Of a stretch of DNA of 6,276 nt, positions 1-6,274 are shown one piece after another. The first letter of the stretch is position 1, and every line of letters starts with the position of its first letter. A program made the position numbers and the translations under genes. The notes beneath the pieces were generated by a model. It did no database searches and was not told the DNA's origin. It saw only the letters and a list, made by a program, of their open reading frames with translations. Source of the stretch: Candidatus Omnitrophota bacterium (lineage in GTDB: Bacteria; Omnitrophota; Gorgyraeia; Duberdicusellales; 4484-171); NCBI GenBank assembly GCA_028702365.1, contig JAQVOZ010000086.1, forward strand, positions 1 through 6,276, written 5' to 3'.

Positions 1-1
1 A

Positions 2-1003
2 AGCCTGCATTCAAAAGCAGCCAGCATATCTTTGGAAATAATTGACCGTAACAGCAGTTTCTCTGCAGCGCAAATCAAAAATTTTGTTCTATCTGCATCA
101 GGCCCTGCAACGTCGGATTTGCAGCCATATTTACAGGAGAAATTGGACGTAATGATAGCCGAGGCAAAAGAAATCAGCCAGGCCAGCGAAAAAGACTTAG
201 AAGGCGTTGCCAAATTTCGCCAGTGGTTTTATGGAAATATAGGTAATATTCCGGCTGCTGATAAAAATGAATTATTGAAAAGATTGTTAAATTCTTCGGC
301 CTTTACGAAATGCGTTCCGGAGGTGCGCGCTAAACTGTCGCACGCGATAAAGTCATTCTTTATCATGGCACGGTTAAAAGGCGAAAAAATATGCATTACC
401 CAAAAAGATTACAAGCGGCTTTGGGAGATATACGATGCCCAAAGGCTTTTTATTGGAAAATATAACCTTTTGGAATGTATTGCAGCAGCCATAAAAAGCA
501 GGGCGGTAGAAATATCCGGCAATCCGGATAAAAGAAAAGCACTAGAAATTGCCAAAGTACGCTTTGAAAATTATTTGAATTCCCTGGATTTAGAAAAACT
601 AGGAGCGCAGCATTTTACAACCAACCATCCTTGGGTTAACTTTGTTCATATAGCGGGAAAGCCCTTTGCGGGTATTGCCGTTAGTAAAATAAGCACTGTT
701 CAGGAAGGAACAGAACTTCATTTAGGGCTTTTAAAATTTCTAGAACCAATCTGCCGGAAAACAGAAAACAGGCATACCCGTCAGGCTCTTAGCCGCATAA
801 TTTTATCCAAATTAAAACTGAATATGCCTAAAGCCATAGGGACAAGGGAAGAAGCGTTGGACGCTATATTTGGCAATGAAACCAATGCTCGCAGTTTTCT
901 TAAAACAGTGACGCTTTTAAGATATGTTTATCCTTATAAGCTTACTTTGCGTCAGGAAAAGTTTCTTCCTCCGCTTGAATTTGCAGGAGAAGACGGCGCA
1001 GTT
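2..1003 (+). other. Unrecognised, mainly helical N-terminal region of the fragment (residues 1-334)
   Basis: I do not recognise a family here. The sequence is rich in charged amphipathic stretches, for example around residues 40-75 (many Glu, Lys, Ala and Gln) and 160-200, which suggests alpha-helices. A more strand-like part follows at about 205-240 (NHPWVNFVHIAGKPFAGIAV). It contains no Ser-rich linker, so it may belong with the kinase-like domain that follows, as an N-terminal extension or substrate-binding part, or it may be the end of an upstream module that begins outside the window. No catalytic motif, signal peptide or membrane segment is evident. Confidence 0.4.
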
Positions 1004-4000
1004 TTTAAAATAGGGCCGCAATTATACCTATGCCCCATTACTGAATCTTTCCGTCGTCATATAATTTTATCGAAAGATAACGCCGGAAATATCAAATTCG
1101 CCCTGGAAATTATAATTCCTGGCCAACTGCCGGACAGGAGAGAAGTCGGGGCTTTGAACCGCGAAACTATTGCCAAAGAATTTTTAAATGCTTTTTCCGA
1201 TAAAGAATATTGCGTAAGGCCTATTCGGACAATTGAGCTTGCTGATGGGGCATATGAACTTTATGACGAAAAAGTGGAGTTTGGCCGTTCCTGCCGGTTC
1301 TTTGTTCTGGCGTTTGAATATGAAGATGGAAATCGGCTGGATTTTATTTCGCCTCAGGCATTCAAAGATATAGCTAAAAAACTGAATATGAAAGTTGCAA
1401 GGCTCTGCCATTTTTTAATAGAACAGGCAGCTGAGCTTACGGCAGCGTCCCACTTTTTGGGCTACATAGGAGATCAGGGCTATGCCGGCACAGACCAGCA
1501 TGTAGACAATATGCGCCTCATAGTGAGAAAAAATGGCGGGGTTATTCTAAAATTAGTGGGTGATTTCGGACTTTTCCGTAAGCTTTCCCATGATGAGGAT
1601 GCAAAAAAGATGCAACAACGAGAATGTAACACCATAGCGAGAGGCAATAAAAAATATTTACCCGGATTAATTTCCGTATTCAATTCTTTTACCGCGGACA
1701 GCGTGGTATCGGCGTTTAATAAAAGTTACAAAACAGCTTTATCAAGAATGGGTGGTTTCAATGGGATTACCGGAAAAATCCAGGGCAAGCAAAGAGAATT
1801 GCCTGTTGCCGCAATGGCCAGCTCAGCAGGCGTAACAGTGCCTAAGCCACCGCAAAACAGGTTTGCTTATTCTTACGAAAATTTAAGTGCCGCCCAGGCG
1901 TTGGCTCTTTTTCCGGTTAAAAATATACTTAAGTTTCATCCCGAATGGCAAAGCAGGCTTTACGTAGAAGCTGCCATATCGCACCGTCCGCTTTTAGAAG
2001 AGCATCAAGCCAGTGCGTATGCTGCTTTGATACGAAAGGAATGCAACGTTGCGGTTACTAAAAGCGACTTTATGAACGACGAGGGGCGATTCAGGACATT
2101 TACCTTGTGGCTTTCTAAAGACGCAAATACATTTCAGGATGTTGAGCTGGCCTATCTTTCTTTATGTAGAAAAGGAGAGAATATGCTGTTTAGAATATAT
2201 TTGGTCCCTTTTCTTCGAAGAGGCGCAGAGATACGGGGTATTGCAACTGCCTGGCATAATGAAATTTTAGTTCCATATTTTAAGAACTTGGGCATAAAAC
2301 GCTACGTTAGTTATTGGAACTGTAGCGATGTCAACAGGGCTTATCAGGGATTTTTCGGAAAAATGAACTTTAAGATAGTACGCTTTGAAAAATATGTGCG
2401 CCACGCAGGCATTGTTTTATATTATGCGGCATACAGGGACTTGTTTGCTCATAATTATCGGGCCGTTAGAGATAAAGCCGCTACCGCAGTTAAGGGCATT
2501 AAACACATGAGTCCGGATGAAGTAAATATTACCGCAAAAACCGCCAGCTCATCGAGCCAAAGGTCGGTCCGGAGTTATTTCTATTTGCCGCAGGATGCCG
2601 AAACGCAATTGGAAAAATACAAAGCGCAAAAAGGCAGGATACGCGCACCTAAGCCCCAGGAAAAAATATACATTGATGCGGCACTTTCCGCAGCGCTTGT
2701 TTTTTTACAGAAGCAGTATGCTAAAAATACATACTCTCAAGCGCCGCCCGCAGAAGTTATTGATACCGATACTATAACCTTTGGGGTATGTTTTGACGGA
2801 AAAACTATCCACATAGAAACCCCGGTTATCAGCAATAAACCGCTTTATAATTTATCTGCTATTTTCGTGTACCTGCTTGCAAACAATTTCGCCCAAGCCA
2901 AATTCGAATTGTTTGAAGTTTTTAGAAATTCAAAATCCAGCTCTTCAGGCTCAAGCTGGCCCCGTACGGAAAAAGCGCTGTCAACGGCAGCGTTAAAGAC
3001 GGGAGTTTATTTTAAAGACGAAAAGCAGGGAATAGAATTTTTAAAAGAAATAGTATACGCTTTATTGGCAGGAAACGATAATAATTTAATCCATATTATT
3101 ATATCTGCGGACAAGCAGGCCGAACCAATTCCTGATATTTTATCAGATAGAGATATTCGCAGCCGGAAGATTGTAATAAGAAAATTTTCCGTTGCCGCAG
3201 AGCTTCATAGATATGGAGAGGCTATAAAAAATGAAGCATTCGCCGTAATTGAAATCTTATTTATAACCCCCGGCCCGGGCAGAATGCACATAAAGGTTAA
3301 TTTATCTTCTGCGGCCTCAAATTCCTTCAATGCTTACGTATATGGTAAGGCCAGCTCGTCCAATGCAAGTAACGCGCCTTATTTTGATATATCGGCATCA
3401 AAGCTGGAGGGTGTACTTTTTCCTATTTCTAGAATTAAAAAAGTCTTAGCTGAAATAGGCGAAGACACGGATGTTTATTGCAGTCCCAGTGAAATAGCCA
3501 AAGATAGAATTCTACTTTATCTGCGTAACAAAAAAGATATAGTTGCGCGGTTATCAATGAAGATTATGAGAGAGCTTGCTCTGACAAGCCGCGAAGTTGA
3601 ATTTCCTTTTGAATCTCTTCTTGCCAACAAGGATACTTATTGCGAGAGAATGCCGCGTAGCCCCCTGCGAATATACAAAAAAATTAACTCCGTTGCATGC
3701 ATTGATTATTTTGAGTTGGCAGGAAGGCTGCAGCATAAAACAGTAGATGGGAAAAAAATAGGGCAGTGGTGGTACGATGATTACCTTGAACCTTATCTAG
3801 TTAAGTGCGGTTTTCCTGTACTAGCTATTCAGGGGAATTGCCTTCGCATTGAATATATAAAAAAGTTTTTTTCAAGCAGGGGCTTTGAAGGGTTCCCATT
3901 TTTGCGTATGGACCGAGGTAACCATGTTTATCTTGGGGTTAAAAAAATAAATAGTAATTTACCATCGTCCGACGCCGGCGCTTTGACAGCAGGGCATAAA

Positions 4001-6274
4001 AACCCATCTGGCCGCGCCAGCTCATCGGCGGCAGATGTTCCAGAATCAAAGCCAAACCCCGCGAAGATAGTTACAGAAATAACAGATGCTAATTTTTGGG
4101 AGTTTTTAAAAGACAAAACAGTTGCGGTATACGTCGGTTCAAAATCCTGCCATCCATGCGTATTGTATTATCCTGTTTTCAAAGGCATTGCGCGGATTTA
4201 TGCAAATAAAGACAGTGCCGTTAAGTTTGCTAAGTTTACCCTGCCGTTTACTCATAGCGAATTTCGATGGATATATCTAAGAGATAATATGACAATCCCA
4301 AAGACCCTTCTGATTGTGAATGGTTATCTTAAGGAGGAGTTGGTAGGGAAAGTTTCCGCTGAAACATTGATTAAATTTATCGATGATAATATTCCTACTG
4401 TCGGCGGTGTTTCGGCGGGTAACGTTCGGAAAACCACCAGCTCTTCGGTTTCTTCCGCAAGAAAATCAAAAAACATTTTTAAAACAGGCCTGCATATTTT
4501 TAAAATTATATATTTACCCGTCTTATTCACTGTCGCAATGATATTTTTTCGCTATGAGTATGTTGCGCTTGTTTCCGGTTCTTTTATTCTTGCGCTTTTA
4601 GTAAAAGGTGCAATAGGCGCAACAACCGGTTTTATGGGTGAATATGTCGGCCAGTCGATTAAGAACGAAAGAAACTGGGAAAAAATCGGATATTGGACAT
4701 TGGCCCGTTTCATCCTTACCGGAGGATTGACGTATAGCGTATTTTATCCGTTGGTTTCAATTATAACCGGCAGCGCCTTGATAAAAGTTCTTCTTGACCT
4801 CGGGCCTTACACCATATTGTTTACTTACCTTATGATATTTACCGGAAATTTAATTGAAAGCCGTTGCGGGGCTAATAACAAAAACGGATTGAGCCTGCCG
4901 GATAAAATAAAATACCTGATTTTCTACTATCCTATCCAGGCAGCGTATTGGTCAATTATTTTATATATTGCCTGGGCATATTGGCCGCAATGGATTGTAA
5001 TTTTCTCTTCTGTTGCTTCGGGGTATTCCACAATTTTACAGATAAGTTTGCTTAAGTGGTGGATACATATGCCGGAAGAAAAAAGGGAGCGCTATCTTAG
5101 ATCGTATGTTAACCCAATATGGAAAACTTCCGTTTGCCTCCGCGAAAAATTTATCCCAAGAAAAGTTTTTAGAAAATTTATTTATAAACAAAATTCCGGC
5201 ATTACGAAAACAAAGTATAAAAACCCATCTGGCCGCGCCAGCTCGACAACAAATCCATTTGATAACAAAACAAAATCTCCAGCAGTTGTATTACTTAAAG
5301 ATTGGAATAAAGCATACGCAGTTGTAAAACGAGCCCCGATAATTTATTTTCCGGAATTTATAAAAAATTTCCAGGCGCAAAACGAAGGATTTGTTTTCCG
5401 CGGTTTTGGCGAAGACGGGTTTAGAAAATCCGCACAGGAAAAAAAGGTTGGCGGAAATAATCCTCAAGACGGCATAGACTGGGGAGGCCCCATTACCGCT
5501 CTTGACTGGGCAACGTATGGCCCGATATCAAAAGGCGGGCATATCGGCATTATTTTTGGCATAAGCCGGGCCACACGCATAAGAAACTGGCTGCCTAACC
5601 AAGGTAAATATAAACCTGTTCCTTTTTCCGAGGTAGACAAAGCCTGGCTTGTTCTTATAGATGAAGAATGCGAGCGCCGAGGAAATTATTTTATACGTTT
5701 GGCTGAAGTGCAGTTGACGGAGCAACAACATTCAAACGAAGAATCTCTGGCCGCGGCCGGAGCATCGTCAGCTAGTATCTATAAAAGCGATATACTTAAA
5801 GACCAGATTGTGGTGCGGGCCAATAATGTCAGGAGAAAAAAACCCGGTGAAATACTTATTGCTGTGCGTACCCTTAAAGATTTAGACAAGCAGGCGCAGG
5901 CTGCGGTTATTGAGGATTTTGAAAAGCAATGGCCGCGCATACCATATCCGGGAATTGAACACGATGGCGCGTTGAGAGATGTTGTTGCAGTTTTAAAAAA
6001 TCCAGCGCACAGGGTCGTGCCCCAAGGAGCTTTGTGGCAGCCATTTTTAGCCATAAGCCAAGGTAACGCCAGCTATGCAGGCAAATGGTATGTTGAAGGG
6101 ATTGTTGAGGCGCTTTTATATAAAGATCATGCGGAGATTATTTGTTGGGAGATACGTCCGGATAATCGCCGTGGAGCAGCAAGCCGCCTTAAAGATGTGG
6201 TCCGGCAGCTTTTTTTTCACGTGCTTAACCGCTTAACCGACCAATATCCCTGGGATGTGCGTATAAGCCTTGTT
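2..6274 (+). CDS. Internal fragment of a giant multidomain protein (both ends outside the window)
   Basis: The frame beginning at base 2 has 2091 consecutive sense codons and runs off both edges, so no start codon, ribosome binding site or stop can be assigned. An open frame of this length cannot be chance, and recognisable domains occur along it in the same frame (kinase-like, GNAT-like, thioredoxin-like, membrane, GNAT-like), so it is one translated chain and not a row of genes. Domains are separated by short Ala/Ser/Gly-rich linkers. No frameshift is visible, because fold signatures remain in frame from end to end. About six membrane segments lie near residues 1499-1687; the rest looks soluble. 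No signal peptide can be judged because the N terminus is missing. The architecture resembles giant proteins of Omnitrophota and related PVC bacteria; that placement and any role in cell-cell interaction are inference. The fragment alone exceeds almost all ordinary bacterial enzymes in length. Confidence 0.96.
1004..1771 (+). other. Protein-kinase-like domain (residues about 335-590), possible pseudokinase
   Basis: The pattern follows the bilobal protein kinase/aminoglycoside phosphotransferase fold. A hinge-like strand, FVLAFEYEDGNRL (434-446), matches the usual end of strand 5. A long helix about 463-480 is followed by GTDQHVDN (496-503), where D498 and N503 have the D-x4-N spacing of the kinase catalytic loop (HRDLKPEN). 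Two strands then lead to VGDFG (519-523), the DFG metal-binding motif. Strand 3 reads KFALEIIIPG (365-374): the position expected for the ATP-binding Lys is E369, with K365 four residues earlier. E388 or E393 in the next helix could be the helix-C Glu. If active it would transfer phosphate from ATP to a protein or small molecule; the missing Lys leaves activity open. The substrate cannot be told. The fold call rests on motif order and spacing, not on a search. Confidence 0.62.
1814..1831 (+). repeat. Inter-domain linker MASSAG with CCAGCTC word
   Basis: Residues 605-610 form a short Ala/Ser/Gly stretch between the kinase-like and first GNAT-like domains, followed by a Pro-rich piece (VPKPPQN). 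The DNA carries CCAGCTC at 1818-1824 in the same codon phase (xCC AGC TCx) as six other linkers in the window. Confidence 0.6.
1835..2491 (+). other. GNAT-like N-acetyltransferase domain 1 (residues about 612-830)
   Basis: GNAT enzymes move the acetyl group of acetyl-CoA to an amine. The core seen here is a strand ending in LVPFLRRGA (734-742), then IRGIATAWHNEIL (744-756), which fits the acetyl-CoA-binding strand 4/helix 3 (the x-x-x-G-x-G/A loop, here G746 and A748). It is followed by YFKNLGIKRYVSYWN (759-773), like strand 5, and then by a helix that ends in FFGKMNF (784-790), the usual 'F..k.GF' end of GNAT domains. The first position of the loop, normally Gln or Arg, is E743 if the loop is E743-I-R-G746-I-A748. 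About 120 residues before the core (612-730) probably supply the N-terminal strands and substrate side, including a Trp/Phe-rich stretch near 690-700. Possible substrates are protein N termini, lysines, amines or antibiotics; the sequence does not decide. Confidence 0.65.
2540..2560 (+). repeat. Inter-domain linker TASSSSQ with CCAGCTC word
   Basis: Residues 847-853 form a Ser-rich linker that closes the first GNAT-like module. CCAGCTC lies at 2544-2550, in the same codon phase as the other linkers. Confidence 0.7.
2561..3346 (+). other. Unrecognised module(s), residues 854-1115
   Basis: I do not recognise a family. The stretch is bounded on both sides by Ser-rich linkers, so it is at least one module, and the Ser-rich stretch KSSSSGSS (978-985) may split it into two of about 125-130 residues. 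The first half has a helix (YIDAALSAALVFLQKQYA, 899-916) and a strand pair around TITFGVCFDGKTIHIETPV. The second half alternates helix and strand: EFLKEIVYALLAG, then LIHIIISADKQ, then RKIVIRKFSVAAELHRYGEA, then FAVIEILFITPGPGRMHIKVNL. This looks like a compact alpha/beta domain. No catalytic motif stands out, and no membrane segment is convincing. Function unknown. Confidence 0.5.
2933..2956 (+). repeat. Ser-rich linker KSSSSGSS inside the unrecognised region
   Basis: Residues 978-985 are seven Ser and Gly residues after a Lys. The DNA has CCAGCTC at 2937-2943 in the shared codon phase, which supports reading this as a true module boundary and not a random Ser run. Confidence 0.55.
3347..3370 (+). 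repeat. Inter-domain linker KASSSNAS with CCAGCTC word
   Basis: Residues 1116-1123 separate the unrecognised region from the second GNAT-like module. CCAGCTC lies at 3351-3357 in the shared codon phase. Confidence 0.7.
3371..3961 (+). other. Module ending in GNAT-like domain 2 (residues 1124-1320; core about 1215-1318)
   Basis: The C-terminal part aligns by eye with GNAT-like domain 1. With an offset of 506 residues, I747/I1253, W751/W1257, L756/L1262, P758/P1264, Y759/Y1265, G764/G1270 and N773-C774/N1279-C1280 coincide; after one gap, F784-F785/F1289-F1290 and F790/F1295 also coincide. The strand before it, SVACIDYFELAG (1230-1241), fits GNAT strand 4, and GKKIGQWW (1250-1257) fits the CoA loop. 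The final strands (GFPFLRM, HVYLGVKK) match the closing strands of the fold. The loop lacks the usual Gln/Arg-x-x-Gly pattern, so CoA binding may be weak or lost. Residues 1124-1214 are helical and unrecognised (IKKVLAEIGEDTDVY, EIAKDRILLYLRNKK). An acetyltransferase fold is likely; activity is uncertain. Confidence 0.48.
3996..4033 (+). repeat. Linker KNPSGRASSSAA, copy 1 of a 28-base identical repeat
   Basis: Bases 3996-4023 are identical to 5217-5244 and lie in the same codon phase, encoding KNPSGRASS (1333-1341 here). The embedded CCAGCTC is at 4017-4023. The linker joins GNAT-like domain 2 to the thioredoxin-like domain and is followed by a Pro/Lys/Ser-rich spacer (VPESKPNP). Confidence 0.85.
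4064..4393 (+). other. Thioredoxin-like domain with CHPC active site (residues about 1355-1464)
   Basis: The order of elements follows thioredoxin: KIVTEITDANFWEFL (1355-1369; strand 1 and helix 1), TVAVYVGSKSCHPC (strand 3, then the redox motif C1383-H-P-C1386 at the start of helix 2), VKFAKFTLPF (strand after helix 2), then MTIPKTLLIVNGYLKEELVG (1430-1449), which holds the cis-Pro (P1433) and the closing beta hairpin, and a last helix ETLIKFIDDN. The length of about 110 residues is normal for the family. The expected role is reduction, oxidation or isomerisation of disulfides in partner proteins. Departures from classical thioredoxin are His in place of Gly in CGPC, and an extra residue between the cis-Pro and the following Thr (P-K-T, not P-T). 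It stands directly before the membrane domain, so it probably works close to a membrane; which side cannot be told. Confidence 0.85.
4430..4459 (+). repeat. Inter-domain linker KTTSSSVSSA with CCAGCTC word
   Basis: Residues 1477-1486 join the thioredoxin-like domain to the membrane domain. CCAGCTC lies at 4437-4443 in the shared codon phase. The linker is followed by a basic stretch (ARKSKNIFK) in front of the first membrane segment. Confidence 0.65.
4490..5071 (+). other. Membrane domain resembling the Mpv17/PMP22 family (residues about 1497-1690)
   Basis: About six hydrophobic segments are visible: 1499-1516, 1521-1545, 1566-1590, 1594-1615, 1639-1660 and 1664-1687. From the second one on, the pattern recalls Mpv17 proteins, small integral membrane proteins best known from mitochondria and peroxisomes. 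GFMGEYVGQ (1543-1551) resembles the 'G..GD...Q' start. ARFILTGGLTYSVFYPL (1567-1584) resembles the 'R....G....P' helix. LIKVLLDLGPY (1593-1603) resembles 'L.K.LLDQ.GF'. YWP (1660-1662), followed by F1668, V1671, Y1675 and W1686-W1687, resembles 'WP..Q..NF..VP...R...........W'. The conserved Asn-Phe and the Arg of that last motif are not kept. Function in the family is poorly settled (channel or transport roles are proposed). The call is by remembered consensus only. A basic tail (EEKRERYLR, REKFIPRKVFRK) follows, which suggests a cytoplasmic side after the last segment. Confidence 0.5.
5217..5247 (+). repeat. Linker KNPSGRASST, copy 2 of a 28-base identical repeat
   Basis: Bases 5217-5244 are identical to 3996-4023 in the same codon phase, encoding KNPSGRASS (1740-1748 here), with CCAGCTC at 5238-5244. 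It joins the membrane domain's basic tail to the next module. Sequence on both sides of the 28 bases differs from copy 1. Confidence 0.85.
5248..5743 (+). other. Module with FRG...TALDWA pattern, tentative ADP-ribosyltransferase-like (residues 1750-1914)
   Basis: The module is bounded by linkers on both sides. Its centre has GFVFRGFGEDGF (1796-1807), then DGIDWGGPITALDWATYG (1823-1840), then strands HIGIIFGIS and KAWLVLIDEE, and finally NYFIRLAEVQL (about 1895-1905). A strand ending in Phe/Tyr-Arg-Gly, followed by a Ser/Thr-containing strand and a helix 'A..WA', is the layout of ADP-ribosyltransferase folds, which move ADP-ribose from NAD to a target. However, no clear catalytic E-x-E or Q-x-E motif is seen; E1902 in LAEVQL is the only late Glu in a strand context. 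The call is therefore weak, and it may be a different fold that happens to share the FRG strand. I found no membrane or signal segment. Confidence 0.25.
5744..5776 (+). repeat. Inter-domain linker SLAAAGASSAS
   Basis: Residues 1915-1925 are an Ala/Ser/Gly linker before the last module. Unlike the other linkers it does not contain CCAGCTC (the DNA reads GCATCGTCAGCT at its end), so it shares amino acid style but not the DNA word. Confidence 0.6.
5777..6274 (+). other. GNAT-like domain 3, cut by the window end (residues about 1926-2091)
   Basis: After a short lead, EILIAVRTLKDLDKQAQAAV (1950-1969) fits GNAT strand 1 and helix 1 ('i.iR.l...D..q...'). GKWYVEGIVEALLYK (about 2027-2041) fits the hairpin of strands 2-3. 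EIICWEIRPDNRRGAASRL (2045-2063) fits strand 4 and the CoA loop ('v.P..rg.g...L'). The following helix is KDVVRQLFFHVLNRL, and a strand begins at WDVRISLV where the window stops. PxxRRGA (2053-2059) also occurs in GNAT-like domain 1 (736-742). In the loop, N2055 takes the Gln/Arg position with G2058 and A2060 after it. The C-terminal strands should lie just past the window. The expected activity is acetyl transfer from acetyl-CoA; the substrate is unknown. Confidence 0.52.

Noticed and set aside
2172..2185. AAGGAG followed by an in-frame ATG (M728), a possible internal translation start
   Set aside because: Starting here would begin in the middle of GNAT-like domain 1, just before its strand 4, and lose the N-terminal part of the fold. 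Lys/Glu-rich coding easily gives AAGGAG by chance.
4330..4341. AAGGAGGAG followed by TTG, resembling a strong ribosome binding site
   Set aside because: These bases encode LKEEL inside the closing hairpin of the thioredoxin-like domain. A start here would yield a broken domain, although ribosome pausing at the site cannot be excluded.
1814..5247. The spaced CCAGCTC words as a CRISPR array or tandem repeat
   Set aside because: The shared word is only 7 bases (28 in one pair), spacing is irregular (about 390 to 1,200 bases apart where consecutive), and the sequence between is coding with distinct folds.
5106..5327. Plus-strand open frame of 73 codons in another frame
   Set aside because: It overlaps the long frame, reads the linker repeat out of phase and shows no domain. 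The 60-codon frame at 2595-2777 is rejected likewise.
5779..6054. Antisense open frame of 91 codons
   Set aside because: It lies opposite a stretch that reads as a GNAT-like domain on the plus strand, has no recognisable motif and no convincing ribosome binding site. The other short antisense frames (1184-1411, 1480-1683, 3554-3736, 3928-4116, 4324-4530, 5528-5731) are rejected for the same reason.
2..6274. A nonribosomal peptide or polyketide synthase as the explanation for the length
   Set aside because: No adenylation, condensation, ketosynthase or carrier-protein motifs (such as a GGxS phosphopantetheine site in helical context) are present; the modules seen belong to other folds.
2..6274. 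tRNA, rRNA, riboswitch, transposase or attachment sites
   Set aside because: The whole plus strand is coding in one frame with recognisable domains. I saw no cloverleaf-like segment, terminal inverted repeats or integrase/transposase motifs.
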